64,000 nt of DNA, from the NCBI RefSeq assembly GCF_001613245.1, contig NZ_BDBZ01000015.1:1-64000 (forward strand), in the 5' to 3' direction. This document shows positions 40,579-51,169 of the stretch, piece by piece (the first letter of the stretch is position 1; every line of letters begins with the position of its first letter). The position numbers were made by a program, and so were the translations under genes. The notes beneath the pieces were generated by a model. The model saw nothing but the letters and a program-made list of their open reading frames with translations. It was not told the origin of the DNA and made no database searches. This stretch comes from Nocardia speluncae NBRC 108251. GTDB lineage: Bacteria > Actinomycetota > Actinomycetes > Mycobacteriales > Mycobacteriaceae.

Positions 40579-41688
40579 ATGACCGCCCCCTTGCCCTTGG
40601 TTTTCGATGCACCCCGCCGTGGGATGCCGCCCCGCCACCTCGCCGATCTCGACGCCGACGGGCGCCGCGCCGCCATGGTGGAGCTGGGCCTGCCGAAGTT
40701 CCGGGCCGACCAGATCGCCCGCCAGTACTACGGCCGGCTCCAAGCCGACCCCGCCGCAATGACCGATCTACCCGCCGCGGTGCGGGACACGATCGCCGGT
40801 GCGCTGTTCCCGCCGCTGCTGACCCCGGTGCGGCATATCGCCTGCGATTCCGGCGAGACTCGCAAGACGCTGTGGCGCGCCGGCGACGGCACCCTGCTGG
40901 AAAGCGTGCTGATGCGCTACCCGGACCGCGCCACCCTGTGTATTTCCAGCCAGGCCGGTTGCGGTATGGCCTGTCCGTTCTGTGCCACGGGTCAGGGCGG
41001 ATTGAACCGCAACTTGTCCACGGCAGAGATCGTCGACCAGGTGCGCGCCGCGGCGGCCGACTTGCGCGACGGCGCGGTGCCGGGTGGGGCCGGACGCCTG
41101 TCCAATATCGTGTTCATGGGTATGGGGGAGCCCCTGGCGAACTACAAGCGGGTGGTGAACGCCGTCCGCCGGATCGTCTCGCCCGCTCCGGACGGTCTCG
41201 GGATTTCGCAGCGCAACGTCGTGGTGTCGACCGTGGGATTGGCCCCGGCGATCCGCAAACTTGCCGACGAGGGCCTGTCGGTGACGCTGGCCGTCTCCCT
41301 CCACACCCCTGACGACGAACTCCGCGACACCCTCGTCCCGGTGAACAACCGCTGGCCGGTGGCGGAGGTCCTCGACGCCGCCCGTTACTACGCCGACAAG
41401 ACAGGTCGGCGCATCTCGGTGGAATACGCGCTGATCCGCGATATCAACGACCATCCCTGGCGCGCGGAGATGCTCGGCGCGAAACTGCACAAGGCGCTCG
41501 GGTCGCGCGTGCACGTGAACGTCATCCCGCTGAACCCGACACCGGGCAGTAAATGGGACGCCAGCCCGAAACCGGTCGAACGCGAGTTCGTGCGCCGGGT
41601 CGAAGCGCAGGGTGTTCCGTGCACGGTCCGGGATACTCGCGGCCAGGAAATTGCCGCCGCCTGCGGGCAGTTGGCCGCCGAGGGCTGA
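40579..41688 (+). CDS. rlmN: 23S rRNA (adenine-2503-C2)/tRNA methyltransferase
   Basis: The ATG at 40579 gives 369 aa. The radical-SAM cluster motif is [11 protein letters not shown] (C-x3-C-x2-C), preceded by the N-terminal accessory domain ([14 protein letters not shown]). The C-terminal cysteine used for methyl transfer lies in [18 protein letters not shown]. The enzyme methylates A2503 of 23S rRNA and A37 of some tRNAs. The frame is open further upstream but lacks a ribosome-binding site. Confidence 0.96.
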   Translation: MTAPLPLVFDAPRRGMPPRHLADLDADGRRAAMVELGLPKFRADQIARQYYGRLQADPAAMTDLPAAVRDTIAGALFPPLLTPVRHIACDSGETRKTLWRAGDGTLLESVLMRYPDRATLCISSQAGCGMACPFCATGQGGLNRNLSTAEIVDQVRAAAADLRDGAVPGGAGRLSNIVFMGMGEPLANYKRVVNAVRRIVSPAPDGLGISQRNVVVSTVGLAPAIRKLADEGLSVTLAVSLHTPDDELRDTLVPVNNRWPVAEVLDAARYYADKTGRRISVEYALIRDINDHPWRAEMLGAKLHKALGSRVHVNVIPLNPTPGSKWDASPKPVEREFVRRVEAQGVPCTVRDTRGQEIAAACGQLAAEG

Positions 41689-41779
41689 GCAGGCCCGGCG
41701 TCGCTTCGCCCAGAAGGCAACACCACGTGGCCTGTCCGCCGATACGCTGACGAGTACACGTGAAACAGGAGCGACAGGT

Positions 41780-42976
41780 ATGGCCGACCGAGTGGTCGTC
41801 GTCGGTGCGGGAATCGTAGGCCTCGCGGTGGCCAGGGAGATCGGTCGCCGCCGGCCGGGGGACCGAGTGGTGGTGCTGGAGAAGGAAGACCGGGTTGCGG
41901 TGCACCAGACCGGTCACAACTCGGGAGTGGTGCATGCCGGGATCTACTACCAGCCGGGGACTTTGAAGGCAGTATTGTGCGCGCGGGGCCGCGATATGCT
42001 GCGCGCCTACTGCGCCGAGCGGGATTTGCCGTACGAGGAATGCGGCAAGCTCGTCATCGCCGTGGACGCCGAAGAAACAGCTCGCCTGGACGCAGTCCAG
42101 GCACGGGCGGTGAGCAATGCGGTGCCCGGATTGCGTCGAGTCGATTCCGCCGGTATTCGCGATATCGAACCGTTCGCCGAGGGGGTTGCGGCGCTGTATT
42201 CACCGCATACCGCGATCACCGATTTCCGTCGCGTGGCCGAGGCTTTCGCGGCGGATGTGGTGGCCGCCGGCGGCGAGGTCAGGACCTCGTGCGCGGTGGA
42301 CCGGATTGCCCGGACGACCTCGGGTATCGAAATCGGTGTGGGAGAGCAGGTTCTGCACGCGGAACGGGTCGTCATCTGCGCCGGATTACAGGCAGATACC
42401 GTGGCCGGTCTCGCGGGCGGCGACCCCTCGCCGCGGATCATCCCTTTCCGCGGCGAGTACATGAATGTGGTGCCGGAGAAGAGTGATCTGGTGCGCGGGC
42501 TCGTCTATCCGGTTCCGGATCCGCGCTACCCCTTCCTGGGTGTTCATTTCACGCGGCGAGTATCGGGAACGGTCGAGGTCGGGCCCAATGCGGTTCTGGC
42601 CTTCGCGCGGGAAGGGTATCGACGTACCCGATTCGTACCCGGGGATATGGTGAAAACCCTGGCTTGGCCGGGTTTCCGGCGCATGGCGCGCCGGCATTGG
42701 CGCACCGGGCTCGGGGAAATGTACGGTTCGATGTCGATCGCCGCGTATATGCGTAAGGCGCAGCGCTACATTCCCGCGATCGGGGCGGCAGACGTGTTCC
42801 GCGGGGGAGCGGGGGTCCGCGCCCAAGCCCTCGACACCGACGGCACTTTGGTCGACGATTTCCGGATCGACCGCCTGGGCGCGGTCACTGCCGTCCGTAA
42901 TGCGCCGTCCCCCGCGGCGACGTCATCGCTCGCGATCGCCCAATATGTCGTCGATGTGATCGACGGAAAAGGCTGA
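41780..42976 (+). CDS. lhgO: L-2-hydroxyglutarate oxidase/dehydrogenase
   Basis: The ATG at 41780 (CAGGAG at 41766-41771) gives a 398-aa FAD-dependent oxidoreductase of the DAO family. It has an N-terminal dinucleotide-binding fold (VVVVGAGIVGLAVAREIGRR) and the family signature HQTGHNSGVVHAGIYYQPGT. FRGEYMNVVPE and a C-terminal FAD-contact region (VFRGGAGVRAQALDTDG) follow. It oxidises L-2-hydroxyglutarate to 2-oxoglutarate, passing electrons to the quinone pool. It ends before a double hairpin (43048-43089) shared with the convergent rip1. Confidence 0.9.
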   Translation: MADRVVVVGAGIVGLAVAREIGRRRPGDRVVVLEKEDRVAVHQTGHNSGVVHAGIYYQPGTLKAVLCARGRDMLRAYCAERDLPYEECGKLVIAVDAEETARLDAVQARAVSNAVPGLRRVDSAGIRDIEPFAEGVAALYSPHTAITDFRRVAEAFAADVVAAGGEVRTSCAVDRIARTTSGIEIGVGEQVLHAERVVICAGLQADTVAGLAGGDPSPRIIPFRGEYMNVVPEKSDLVRGLVYPVPDPRYPFLGVHFTRRVSGTVEVGPNAVLAFAREGYRRTRFVPGDMVKTLAWPGFRRMARRHWRTGLGEMYGSMSIAAYMRKAQRYIPAIGAADVFRGGAGVRAQALDTDGTLVDDFRIDRLGAVTAVRNAPSPAATSSLAIAQYVVDVIDGKG

Positions 42977-43047
42977 GGCGCGCTGCGGCGGCATGCGCTC
43001 GCCCAAGGGCGGGCGCTTACCGGCAAGGAGGCGATTGTGTGCTTCCT

Positions 43048-43089
43048 CCGGGCTCTTCGCCCGGGACCGACATTCGCCGCATGCGGCGA
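43048..43089. terminator. Double hairpin between convergent lhgO and rip1
   Basis: CCGGGC-TCTTC-GCCCGG (43048-43064) and TCGCCGC-AT-GCGGCGA (43074-43089) stand between the two convergent stop codons and can end transcription from either side. Neither has a clear T run. Confidence 0.6.
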
Positions 43090-43107
43090 TATCGGCCGAA
43101 CCGGCGG

Positions 43108-44310
43108 TCAGGGGAAGAGATTGATCGGGTTGACGATGTCTGCGGCCAAAGTGAGCAGCATGTACGCCCCGCCGATGACGACCGCGACATAGGTGAGCGG
43201 CAGCAGCTTCAGATAATCGACGGGTGCGCCGGGCGCGAGGCCCTTCCGGCCGCGGAAGGTGTTGCGGATCTTCTCGTACAGCACCACGGCGATATGGCCG
43301 CCGTCGAGTGGCAGCAGGGGCAGGATATTGAACGCACCGAGGAAGAAGTTCAGGCTCGCCAGGACGAGTATGAACATATTCCAGTAGCCGCGTTCGGCGG
43401 TTTCACCGCCGATCTTGCTGGCGCCGTACACGCTGACCGGGGTATCCGCATCGCGTTCTCCGCCGGTCACCGCGTCCCACAGCGAGACCACCTTCGCCGG
43501 CATCTGGGCCAGCGATTGGAAGGTGCGGATGAACATATCCCCGGTGAACGCCGCCGACGCGGGAATTGCACCGAGAACGTCGTACTGGACCGGTTCATAG
43601 AATTCCTGGCCGACCCCGACCACGCCGACTTCCCGGCCCGGACCACCCTCGCTGGGGTAGCGCATCGTCTGCTCGGGCACGACCTCGACATCCATCGTCT
43701 GCCCGCCGCGTTCGAGGGTGTAGGTGAACGGGCCGTCCTGCTGCTGGGTGAGGGTCTGGAAGTCTTTCCACGTGTCCACGGGCTCGCCGTCGACCGCGGT
43801 CACCACGTCGCCCCGTTGCAGGCCGGCGCGCTGGGCGGGGCCCTCGCCGGTGCAGGTGCCGACGGTTCCGTCGGGATTCTGCGGCGCGACGCAGCTCATA
43901 TCGCCGAGGGCGGTTTCCGGGGGCTGGTTCAGGTTGGGGAGCCCCCAGCCGACCGCCAGCACCATGATGAGGATGAATCCGAGTAGGAAGTTCATCGCGA
44001 TTCCGCCGGACATCACGACAAGGCGTTTCCAGGCCGCCTGCCGGTACATGGCGCGCTCGACTTCCTCTGGTTCGAGTTCGTCGAGCGCGGTCATTCCGGC
44101 GATGTCACAGAAGCCGCCGAGCGGTAGCCATTTGACCCCGTACTCGGTTTCCCCGCGCCGGAAGGAGAAAATTTTCGGCCCGAAACCGATGTAAAACCGG
44201 CGGACCTTCATTCCGGTCGCCTGCGCGGTCCACATATGCCCGCATTCGTGCAATGCGATCGAAATCGTGATGCCGAGCGCGAACAGCACGAACCCCAACA
44301 CGAACAGCAT
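43108..44310 (-). CDS. rip1: Site-2 intramembrane protease (Rip1/RseP family)
   Basis: This is a 400-aa M50 protease. The first span carries the zinc motif H21-E22-x-x-H25 (ISIALHECGHMW). A PDZ domain lies near residues 130-210 (GLQRGDVVTAVDGEPVDTW). The last spans contain LNILPLLPLDGGHIAV with the LDG motif. It cleaves membrane anti-sigma factors and other envelope proteins after site-1 cutting. In M. tuberculosis, Rip1 (Rv2869c) lies between dxr and ispG, the same neighbourhood as here. Confidence 0.95.
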   Translation of the reverse strand: MLFVLGFVLFALGITISIALHECGHMWTAQATGMKVRRFYIGFGPKIFSFRRGETEYGVKWLPLGGFCDIAGMTALDELEPEEVERAMYRQAAWKRLVVMSGGIAMNFLLGFILIMVLAVGWGLPNLNQPPETALGDMSCVAPQNPDGTVGTCTGEGPAQRAGLQRGDVVTAVDGEPVDTWKDFQTLTQQQDGPFTYTLERGGQTMDVEVVPEQTMRYPSEGGPGREVGVVGVGQEFYEPVQYDVLGAIPASAAFTGDMFIRTFQSLAQMPAKVVSLWDAVTGGERDADTPVSVYGASKIGGETAERGYWNMFILVLASLNFFLGAFNILPLLPLDGGHIAVVLYEKIRNTFRGRKGLAPGAPVDYLKLLPLTYVAVVIGGAYMLLTLAADIVNPINLFP

Positions 44311-44435
44311 GTGGTCTACAGCCCTCCTGCGGTGCGCAGATCATTTCTCCCGGCCCGCACGGAGACCGGAGCGGCCGCGAGCACGTGTCCACAGTAACCG
44401 CCCGCGTGCCGGGCCTCGACCATCTGGGACATGGA

Positions 44436-45575
44436 TTACCCGTGTGCCAGTGCGCGGGCGCGGTCACGAGCCCATTCGTCGGCCGCCAGGACCTCGGCGA
44501 GTTCGCCCGGTTCGGTACGCCACTGGCCGGCGTCACGGACCACCCGGGCGACGGTGCGCACGATTTCCGGGAAGCGGATCCGGCCGTCGAGAAATGCCTG
44601 TACCGCGACCTCGTTTGCCGCGTTGTACACCGCGGTGACGCAACCGCCCGCGGTCCCGGCTTCCCGGGCCAGTTCCACGGCCGGGAACACCGCATCGTCG
44701 ACGGGCTCGAATGTCCAGGTGGCGGGCGTACCGAAATCGCAGGCTGTGGCCGCGCCGGGGACCCGCTCCGGCCAGCCCAGCGCCAGCGCGATCGGCAATT
44801 TCATATCCGGCGGACTGGCCTGTGCCAGCGTGGACCCGTCGGTGAAGGTGACCATGGAATGCACAATCGACTGCGGGTGCACCGTGACCTCGATGCTGTC
44901 GTAGGGAATCCCGAACAGCAGATGCGTTTCGATCAACTCCAAGCCCTTGTTCACCAGCGAGGCCGAGTTCAACGTGTTCATCGGCCCCATGGACCAGGTG
45001 GGGTGAGTTTTCGCCTCGGCGGGATTCACGCCGTCCAGCATTTCGGCGGTCCAGCCCCGGAACGGGCCGCCGGAGGCGGTGAGGACCAGCTTGGCGACTT
45101 CCTCGGCGCGACCGCCGCGCAGGCACTGGGCCAGCGCCGAATGTTCCGAATCGACCGGCACGATCTGGCCGGGTCGAGCTACCCGGGTGACCAGCGAGCC
45201 GCCGGCCACCAGCGATTCCTTGTTCGCCAGCGCCAGCGTGGCGCCCGATTCCAGCGCCGCCAGGGTCGGTTCCAGGCCCAGTGAACCGACGAGCGCATTG
45301 AGCACGACATCGGCCTCGGTATTGCGGACGAGTTCAGTTGCCGCGTTCGCGCCCGCGAACGGTACTCCCAGCCGGGCTGCGACGGCCGGGTCGGCGACGG
45401 CCACGTTGGTGGTGCCGGTGGCGGCCATCTGCGCGGCCAGCAGTTCGGTGTTCGCGCCGCCCGCAGCAAGGCCGACGATTTCGAACCGTCCGGGGTTGGC
45501 TGCGATCACCTCGAGCGCCTGGGTGCCTATGGAACCGGTGCTACCGAGCAAGAGAACTCTGCGGGGATCTGACAC
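44436..45575 (-). CDS. dxr: 1-deoxy-D-xylulose 5-phosphate reductoisomerase
   Basis: This 379-aa protein starts with the NADPH-binding motif [19 protein letters not shown]. The catalytic region [14 protein letters not shown] is present, as are [13 protein letters not shown] (metal-binding DSE) and the NAANEVAV helix. It converts DXP to MEP, the first committed step of the isoprenoid MEP pathway. ispG of the same pathway lies just beyond on the opposite strand. Confidence 0.96.
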   Translation of the reverse strand: MSDPRRVLLLGSTGSIGTQALEVIAANPGRFEIVGLAAGGANTELLAAQMAATGTTNVAVADPAVAARLGVPFAGANAATELVRNTEADVVLNALVGSLGLEPTLAALESGATLALANKESLVAGGSLVTRVARPGQIVPVDSEHSALAQCLRGGRAEEVAKLVLTASGGPFRGWTAEMLDGVNPAEAKTHPTWSMGPMNTLNSASLVNKGLELIETHLLFGIPYDSIEVTVHPQSIVHSMVTFTDGSTLAQASPPDMKLPIALALGWPERVPGAATACDFGTPATWTFEPVDDAVFPAVELAREAGTAGGCVTAVYNAANEVAVQAFLDGRIRFPEIVRTVARVVRDAGQWRTEPGELAEVLAADEWARDRARALAHG

Positions 45576-45670
45576 CCGCCCATTGTCACCGACCGTGCCC
45601 CTACTGGCTACGACGGGCAGTCGTATGCCACGATAACGGGCAGTATCCGTTCTCTCGAGGAGGAGCGATC

Positions 45671-45934
45671 GTGGCCGCCACGGACGTCGAACCCGCCACT
45701 GACCAGCACGTCACCACGGTGGACCCAGCTGAGGTTCCGTCGGCGGCATTTGGTTGGAGCGGCGAATCGCGCAAGACCTTCCGGGTGGCCGCGGTGGTCG
45801 TGATCATCGCGCTGCTCGGCATGCTGATCGGCAATCACTCGGGTCAGGTCGAGAACCTGTACCTGATCGGATTCGCGGCCGCCCTGGCCGGAATCCTCAT
45901 CTACGACGTGATCTATCGCCGCAAACCGCGCTGA
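45671..45934 (+). CDS. DUF2631 two-span membrane protein
   Basis: A GTG at 45671 with AGGAGCG at 45660-45666 gives 87 aa. A soluble start ends in [13 protein letters not shown], and two spans follow ([17 protein letters not shown] and [20 protein letters not shown]) with a basic end (RRKPR). The family is restricted to actinobacteria and uncharacterised. It lies divergent from dxr. Confidence 0.85.
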   Translation: MAATDVEPATDQHVTTVDPAEVPSAAFGWSGESRKTFRVAAVVVIIALLGMLIGNHSGQVENLYLIGFAAALAGILIYDVIYRRKPR

Positions 45935-46092
45935 ACTGCGGTTTCGCCTATGGTGCCGACCATGCCGGGTGTCCTCGGGGTGACGCCGCGGTGTCGGTTG
46001 CCGATGTAGTCCATGTCTCGGCGGCATGCCCCCGCGGCGGTACTAGACTCGGCACCGACCGGCCGGACCAGGACGAAAGTAGGCAGCCGAAA

Positions 46093-47250
46093 GTGACCAG
46101 CACAGTCGGATTGGGGATGCCGACCGCACCGATAGCGGTGCTCGCACCGCGGCGCAAGACCCGTCAGCTCATGGTGGGTGGTGTCGGTGTGGGCAGTGAC
46201 CACCCGATCTCCGTGCAGTCGATGACGACGACCAAAACGCACGATGTGAACGCGACCCTGCAGCAGATCGCCGAACTCACGGCGTCGGGCTGCGATATCG
46301 TGCGGGTGGCGTGCCCGCGGCAGGAAGATGCCGACGCACTGCCCATCATCGCGAAGAAATCCCAGATCCCGGTGATCGCCGATATCCATTTCCAACCGCG
46401 CTATATCTTCGCTGCCATCGATGCCGGTTGCGCGGCGGTGCGAGTGAACCCGGGAAACATCAAGGAGTTCGACGGGCGCGTGAAAGAGGTCGCCAAGGCG
46501 GCCGGGGACGCCGGTATTCCGATCCGGATCGGTGTGAATGCCGGATCCCTCGATAAGCGGATGATGGACAAATACGGTAAGGCCACCCCGGAAGCACTCG
46601 TGGAGTCGGCGCTGTGGGAAGCCGGCCTGTTCGAGGAATACGGGTTCGGCGATATCAAGATCTCGGTCAAGCACAACGATCCCGTGGTGATGGTCGAGGC
46701 CTACCGGCAGCTGGCCGCGCAGAGCGACTATCCGCTGCACCTCGGTGTTACCGAGGCGGGCCCGGCCTTCCAGGGCACCGTGAAATCCGCGGTCGCGTTC
46801 GGCGCCCTGCTGAGCGAGGGGATCGGCGACACCATCCGGGTCTCGCTGTCCGCGCCACCGGCCGAGGAGGTCAAGGTCGGCGGGCAGATCCTGCAATCGC
46901 TGAATCTGCGCCCCCGAAAACTGGAGATCGTGTCCTGTCCGTCGTGCGGGCGCGCGCAGGTCGACGTGTACACCCTGGCCAACGAGGTAACCGCCGGACT
47001 CGACGGCCTCGAGGTGCCGTTGCGGGTCGCGGTCATGGGCTGCGTGGTCAACGGTCCCGGCGAGGCTCGGGAGGCCGATCTGGGTGTTGCTTCCGGCAAC
47101 GGCAAGGGGCAGATCTTCGTCAAGGGCGAGGTCGTCAAGACGGTGCCCGAGGCACAGATCGTGGAAACCCTCATCGAGGAAGCCATGCGGATCGCCGAGG
47201 AGATGGGTGCGGACGCGGGCAGCGGTGAACCGGTCGTCAGCGTGGGCTGA
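46093..47250 (+). CDS. ispG: 4-hydroxy-3-methylbut-2-en-1-yl diphosphate synthase (flavodoxin)
   Basis: A GTG at 46093 gives 385 aa, the expected length. The TIM-barrel part begins [20 protein letters not shown]. The iron-sulfur part has [15 protein letters not shown] and the later cysteine in [17 protein letters not shown]. IspG converts MEcPP to HMBPP using a [4Fe-4S] cluster. A TAGACT box at 46044-46049 is a likely -10. Confidence 0.96.
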   Translation: MTSTVGLGMPTAPIAVLAPRRKTRQLMVGGVGVGSDHPISVQSMTTTKTHDVNATLQQIAELTASGCDIVRVACPRQEDADALPIIAKKSQIPVIADIHFQPRYIFAAIDAGCAAVRVNPGNIKEFDGRVKEVAKAAGDAGIPIRIGVNAGSLDKRMMDKYGKATPEALVESALWEAGLFEEYGFGDIKISVKHNDPVVMVEAYRQLAAQSDYPLHLGVTEAGPAFQGTVKSAVAFGALLSEGIGDTIRVSLSAPPAEEVKVGGQILQSLNLRPRKLEIVSCPSCGRAQVDVYTLANEVTAGLDGLEVPLRVAVMGCVVNGPGEAREADLGVASGNGKGQIFVKGEVVKTVPEAQIVETLIEEAMRIAEEMGADAGSGEPVVSVG

Positions 47251-47374
47251 TCGGCGTGCGCTCTCGGCTCGCGGTTCCCGCGAGCCGAGCGGCGCTGCCT
47301 CGGTGACACCGCCGCGGTACACGCTTTCGGGATATCCGTATCGTATGGTCGCACTTCATGGCAGGCTGTACTAG

Positions 47375-48238
47375 GTGCGGAGTCTGCTGGAGCCGGCCCG
47401 GCGCGCGAAGTACGTTCCCGCGCGCCAGCTCGCCGAGCGGGACCTGGGACAGGTGCTCAGGGTGCTCGACGAGGACCCGGTGGCGGCCTGTATGGTCGCC
47501 GCCCGGCTACAGGAATACGGTCTGGACAACCGGTACGGCCAGGGCGAGTTGTGGAGCCACGGTGGACCGGCCGAGTCGTTGTGCTTCTCCGGCGTCAATC
47601 TGATGCCGTTGCGTGGTGACCGAGCGGCCATCCGCGCCTTCGCCGACCGCGCCCTGCGCTGGCCCCGGATGTGTTCATCGGTGGTGGGCCGCCGGGAGCT
47701 TGCGCTACCGCTGTGGGAGATGCTCGCCGATCACTGGGGCACGGCGCGGGAGCTGCGTGCAGACCAGCCGCTACTGGCGCTCACCGGTCCCGCGCTCGCG
47801 GCCGCCGACCCGGAGGTCCGTCAGGTACGCCCCGATGAACTGGACCGTTATCTGGCGGCCGCTATCGCCATGTTCATCGAAGAGGTGGGGGTGGATCCGC
47901 GGGCCGGTGACGGTGGTCGCGGCTACCGGCGCCGGGTCGCCGGATTGATCGGGGCCGGCCGGGCCTGGGCCCGGTTCGTCGACGGCGAGGTCGCCTACAA
48001 GGCCGAGGTGGGGTCGATGTCCCGGCGTACCGGGCAGATTCAGGGGGTATGGGTCCATCCGGAGTACCGAGGGCAGGGGCTGGGCACCGCGGGAACGGCG
48101 GCGGTTGCCGATGCGGTGGTCGCGACCGGCCGGACGGCGAGTCTGTACGTCAACGACTACAACGAGATCGCCCGTCGGGCCTACCGTGCGGTCGGGTTCC
48201 GGCAGATCGCGACCTTCGCCACGGTGCTGCTGGACTGA
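47375..48238 (+). CDS. GNAT-family acetyltransferase (Rv2867c-like)
   Basis: A GTG at 47375 gives 287 aa. The N-terminal half is a DUF4081-type domain (ERDLGQVLRVLDEDPVAACM) and the C-terminal half a GNAT fold with the acetyl-CoA loop VWVHPEYRGQGLGTAGTAAV and the final strand ASLYVNDYNEIARRAYRAVG. The substrate is unknown. The position after ispG matches M. tuberculosis. Confidence 0.9.
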   Translation: MRSLLEPARRAKYVPARQLAERDLGQVLRVLDEDPVAACMVAARLQEYGLDNRYGQGELWSHGGPAESLCFSGVNLMPLRGDRAAIRAFADRALRWPRMCSSVVGRRELALPLWEMLADHWGTARELRADQPLLALTGPALAAADPEVRQVRPDELDRYLAAAIAMFIEEVGVDPRAGDGGRGYRRRVAGLIGAGRAWARFVDGEVAYKAEVGSMSRRTGQIQGVWVHPEYRGQGLGTAGTAAVADAVVATGRTASLYVNDYNEIARRAYRAVGFRQIATFATVLLD

Positions 48239-48324
48239 GCCGGGCCGATCCTGCCGGCCGAGCCCGGGCAGGATCCGGTGCGCCGCAAGTGAACACCGGG
48301 CCCCGATCGCTACGATCGGGCTCG

Positions 48325-50112
48325 ATGACGATCCGTCTGGTACTCGTATTCGCGGTCACGGTGCTCGCTTTCGCCACGACTGCCTGCCTCGGGGGGTCCT
48401 CGGGACCCATCACCGCGGCCGATGGTTTCCTGGAGGCCTTCGCGGCCCACGACCTCGACCGAGCCGCCGCCCGCACGACCCGTCCCGAGAAGGCCGGGCT
48501 CGCACTCGTCTCCGTCTGGTCCGAACTGGGCGCCGAGGAGTTGCGTGCCCACTCCGGTGCGGCCCGGATCTCCGGTGACACCGCTACCGTCGACTACACC
48601 TATGAATGGCGGCTGGCCGGTGGGCGCGACTGGTCCTATACCGGGCAGTTGCCGCTGGTGCGCAGCGGTGGAGGCTGGACGGTGCGGTGGAGCGGTTCTG
48701 CTTTGCATCCCCGGCTCGGTGACACCCAGACCATGGCATTGTCGGTGCGCCAGGCGCCGGGTGCCCGGGTGAACGAGCAGTCCGGTAGTGATGTACTGAT
48801 ACCCGGCACGGTCTCGCGGGTGACCTTCGACGCTGCCGAAAGCGCGGAACCGCAGCAAGTGGCGGCGACGGTCTCGCGGGCGCTGATCGGTATCGACGAG
48901 CGGCTGACCCCGCAGCGCATCCTGGATTCCGCCCGCGCCGCCGACGGCAGCTACACGGTGATCGTGCTGAACGAAACCGAGTTCGGCCGCGCCGGACCGC
49001 AGCTCATCGGCCTGCCCGGGGTCCGGGTCACGCAGGAATGGGATCTGATCCCGGCGGATCGTAAGTTCGCTCCTGATCTGATGGCCCAGGTTCGCCAGGC
49101 CGTGATCGACGATGTGCACGGCCGGGCCGGCTGGCGCGTGGTCGCCCGGAACGAAGGTGGCGCGGAAACCGGCGTGCTGCACGAGGTGGCGGCGCAGCCT
49201 GCGCCGTCGTTCACGTTGAGCGTGGACCGGTGGGTACAGGACGCCGCCCAGCGGGCGGTCGACGGGCGCCGGGAACAGTCCATGATGGTGGTGATCGAAC
49301 CGTCTACGGGGGGCATTCTCGCGGTCGCGCAGAACGCCGCCGCCGACCGTGACGGCCCGGTGGCCACCATCGGTCAGTATCCGCCCGGATCGGTGTTCAA
49401 AACGGTGACCGCCGCGGCCGCGATCGCCGGCGGCTCGGCCACGCCGGACACCGTTGTGGCGTGCCCGAGCGCAATCACCATCGGTGAGCGCCTGATTCCC
49501 AACTACAACGGTTTCACGGTCGGGAATGTCGCATTGTCGACCGCCTATGCGCGCTCGTGTAATACATCGTTCGCGAAATTGGCCAGTGAATTGCCGGCCA
49601 CCGCGCTTTCAGAAGCGGCGGCGGCTTTCGGGATCGGCCCGGATTATGTGATTCCCGGTTTACCGACCTTCTCCGGTTCCGTACCCGTTTCCGAAGATCG
49701 CATACAGCGAACCGAGGACGGAATCGGGCAGGGCCGGGTTGTGGTCAGTCCCTTCGGCATGGCATTGCTGGCCGCGGCGATCGCGCACGGCAGCGCGCCG
49801 ACACCGTATCTGATCGCCGGCCGCGAGACCGTGGTCGACGGGCCGCGGCCGGTACCGGATCCGGCGGTCGTGCGCGGGCTTCGGGCGATGATGCGTGAGG
49901 TCGTGCTGACCGGAACTGCCGACCGGATCGCCGACCAGGGGGCGGTATTCGGCAAGACCGGCGAGGCGGAGGTGGCCGGCGGTTCACATTCCTGGTTCGT
50001 CGGCTACCGAGGTGATCTCGCATTTGCGACGCTGCTGGTCAAGGGCGGTAGTTCCGATAACGCCGTCGCGGCGACCCGCGATATGCTGGCGGCTCTCCCC
50101 GATGGCTACTGA
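48325..50112 (+). CDS. Penicillin-binding lipoprotein (class B-like transpeptidase, Rv2864c-like)
   Basis: The ATG at 48325 lies eight bases after TACGAT (48311-48316), so the mRNA may be leaderless. The 595-aa protein starts with a lipoprotein signal (VLAFATTAC). An NTF2-like MecA-N domain (about residues 30-140) and a dimerisation region follow, then the transpeptidase domain with Ser356-x-x-Lys (PPGSVFKTV), Ser411-Cys-Asn (ARSCNTSF) and Lys543-Thr-Gly (FGKTGEAEV). All three catalytic motifs are intact. It should cross-link peptidoglycan on the outer face of the membrane and may show low beta-lactam affinity. Confidence 0.94.
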   Translation: MTIRLVLVFAVTVLAFATTACLGGSSGPITAADGFLEAFAAHDLDRAAARTTRPEKAGLALVSVWSELGAEELRAHSGAARISGDTATVDYTYEWRLAGGRDWSYTGQLPLVRSGGGWTVRWSGSALHPRLGDTQTMALSVRQAPGARVNEQSGSDVLIPGTVSRVTFDAAESAEPQQVAATVSRALIGIDERLTPQRILDSARAADGSYTVIVLNETEFGRAGPQLIGLPGVRVTQEWDLIPADRKFAPDLMAQVRQAVIDDVHGRAGWRVVARNEGGAETGVLHEVAAQPAPSFTLSVDRWVQDAAQRAVDGRREQSMMVVIEPSTGGILAVAQNAAADRDGPVATIGQYPPGSVFKTVTAAAAIAGGSATPDTVVACPSAITIGERLIPNYNGFTVGNVALSTAYARSCNTSFAKLASELPATALSEAAAAFGIGPDYVIPGLPTFSGSVPVSEDRIQRTEDGIGQGRVVVSPFGMALLAAAIAHGSAPTPYLIAGRETVVDGPRPVPDPAVVRGLRAMMREVVLTGTADRIADQGAVFGKTGEAEVAGGSHSWFVGYRGDLAFATLLVKGGSSDNAVAATRDMLAALPDGY

Positions 50113-50159
50113 TGCCGTGGCCGGGTAGGTTACACCCGGCCGCATGCGCTGTGATCCGA

Positions 50160-50372
50160 TCACGGGCCGGTGGCGACGTCTCCGGTGACGGTCGCATATC
50201 GGTGACCGGTATCGGTATCCACCGGATCGCTGACCCGTGCGGGCGCGACAACCGAAACGGCCCGGTCGGAGACGGGGGCCGACGCGGCGGTATCGGTGCC
50301 GAGGATTTCGACCACCCCGGTGCCGCCGAGAATCAGTCCGGCGGTGACGAGAGCAACGGTGGAACGCTTCAT
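50160..50372 (-). CDS. Small exported protein
   Basis: The ATG at 50372 has a strong GGAGGGAG site. The 70-aa product begins MKRSTVALVTAGLILGG, a signal peptide or single anchor with cleavage possible after TDTAASA. A short polar tail rich in Ser, Val and Asp follows (VSDPVDTDTGHRYATV). No family is recognised. It is convergent with the PBP gene (47-base gap). Confidence 0.6.
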   Translation of the reverse strand: MKRSTVALVTAGLILGGTGVVEILGTDTAASAPVSDRAVSVVAPARVSDPVDTDTGHRYATVTGDVATGP

Positions 50373-50586
50373 ATCGGGCTCCCTCCGATTCAGAGGTTCG
50401 ACAGCTGTCGAGCTCGGGTCGCACGTGGGCGACCCAGCTCCGCATAAGAGTTTTCTGAAGGTTTGCTGCTCAGGTCAACCTAAGCCGGAATGCCGCATCG
50501 AGACAAGATGGAAAGCTGCGGAAAATCGGCGATGGGCAAATCGTGACCCGCGCCTGGATATTCGTGACGTTTTCGTAACGCTCAGT

Positions 50587-51084
50587 TCAGGTCTTCTGCA
50601 AACTCGCGGCGAGATGATCCTGTAGGGGGAGACCCACGGCGCCCATCTGCAATGTGTAGTCGATGACGTCGCCGTGCATATGAATGGTCCGGCTGAGCGC
50701 GGTCACCGTTTTGGCGGTACTGCTCAGGCCGATCGCGGTGGACTCGAGCTCCAGGCGGATCTCCGCGTCGGCAAGGGTGAGTTTGCCCTCGGAGATCTCG
50801 GTGATACCGGTGGGGTGGGACAGGATGAGTTCCACCCGGTCCGGCCCCGGGCAGCGCAGGTAACCGGTCTCTACATGCAGGGGACGGTTGTCGTCGGCAT
50901 GCCGGGTGCGCTGCCGGTAGGTCAGGAAAGGGCGGCCGAGATGGCCGAAGGTGATCTCCTCCAGATAACCGAACGGCTCGATGGTGGGATAGTCGCCCCG
51001 CCCGGCGCCGCGCCAGGTCCCGAGGAGGCCGGCCAGCGGCGCGATAGCGGGATGCGGGGCGGAAGGTGTTTGCGGTTCGGCCAC
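50587..51084 (-). CDS. Nitrobindin-like heme-binding protein (THAP4/DUF1794 family)
   Basis: A GTG at 51084 (a TTG at 51093 is possible) gives 165 aa. The beta-barrel signature LLGTWRGAGRGDYPTI is present, followed by FGYLEEITFGHLGRPFLTYR. The C-terminal DHLAASLQ carries the histidine that binds heme in homologues. Mycobacterial and human nitrobindins scavenge peroxynitrite and bind NO. Cytoplasmic, no signal peptide. Confidence 0.9.
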   Translation of the reverse strand: MAEPQTPSAPHPAIAPLAGLLGTWRGAGRGDYPTIEPFGYLEEITFGHLGRPFLTYRQRTRHADDNRPLHVETGYLRCPGPDRVELILSHPTGITEISEGKLTLADAEIRLELESTAIGLSSTAKTVTALSRTIHMHGDVIDYTLQMGAVGLPLQDHLAASLQKT

Positions 51085-51169
51085 GGCGCACAAGAATAGC
51101 CCCTCAGCGGCCGATCGGATACATCCGATCGGCTCCTCAGCGTGCCGCCCGGGAGGTTTCCGGTGGATG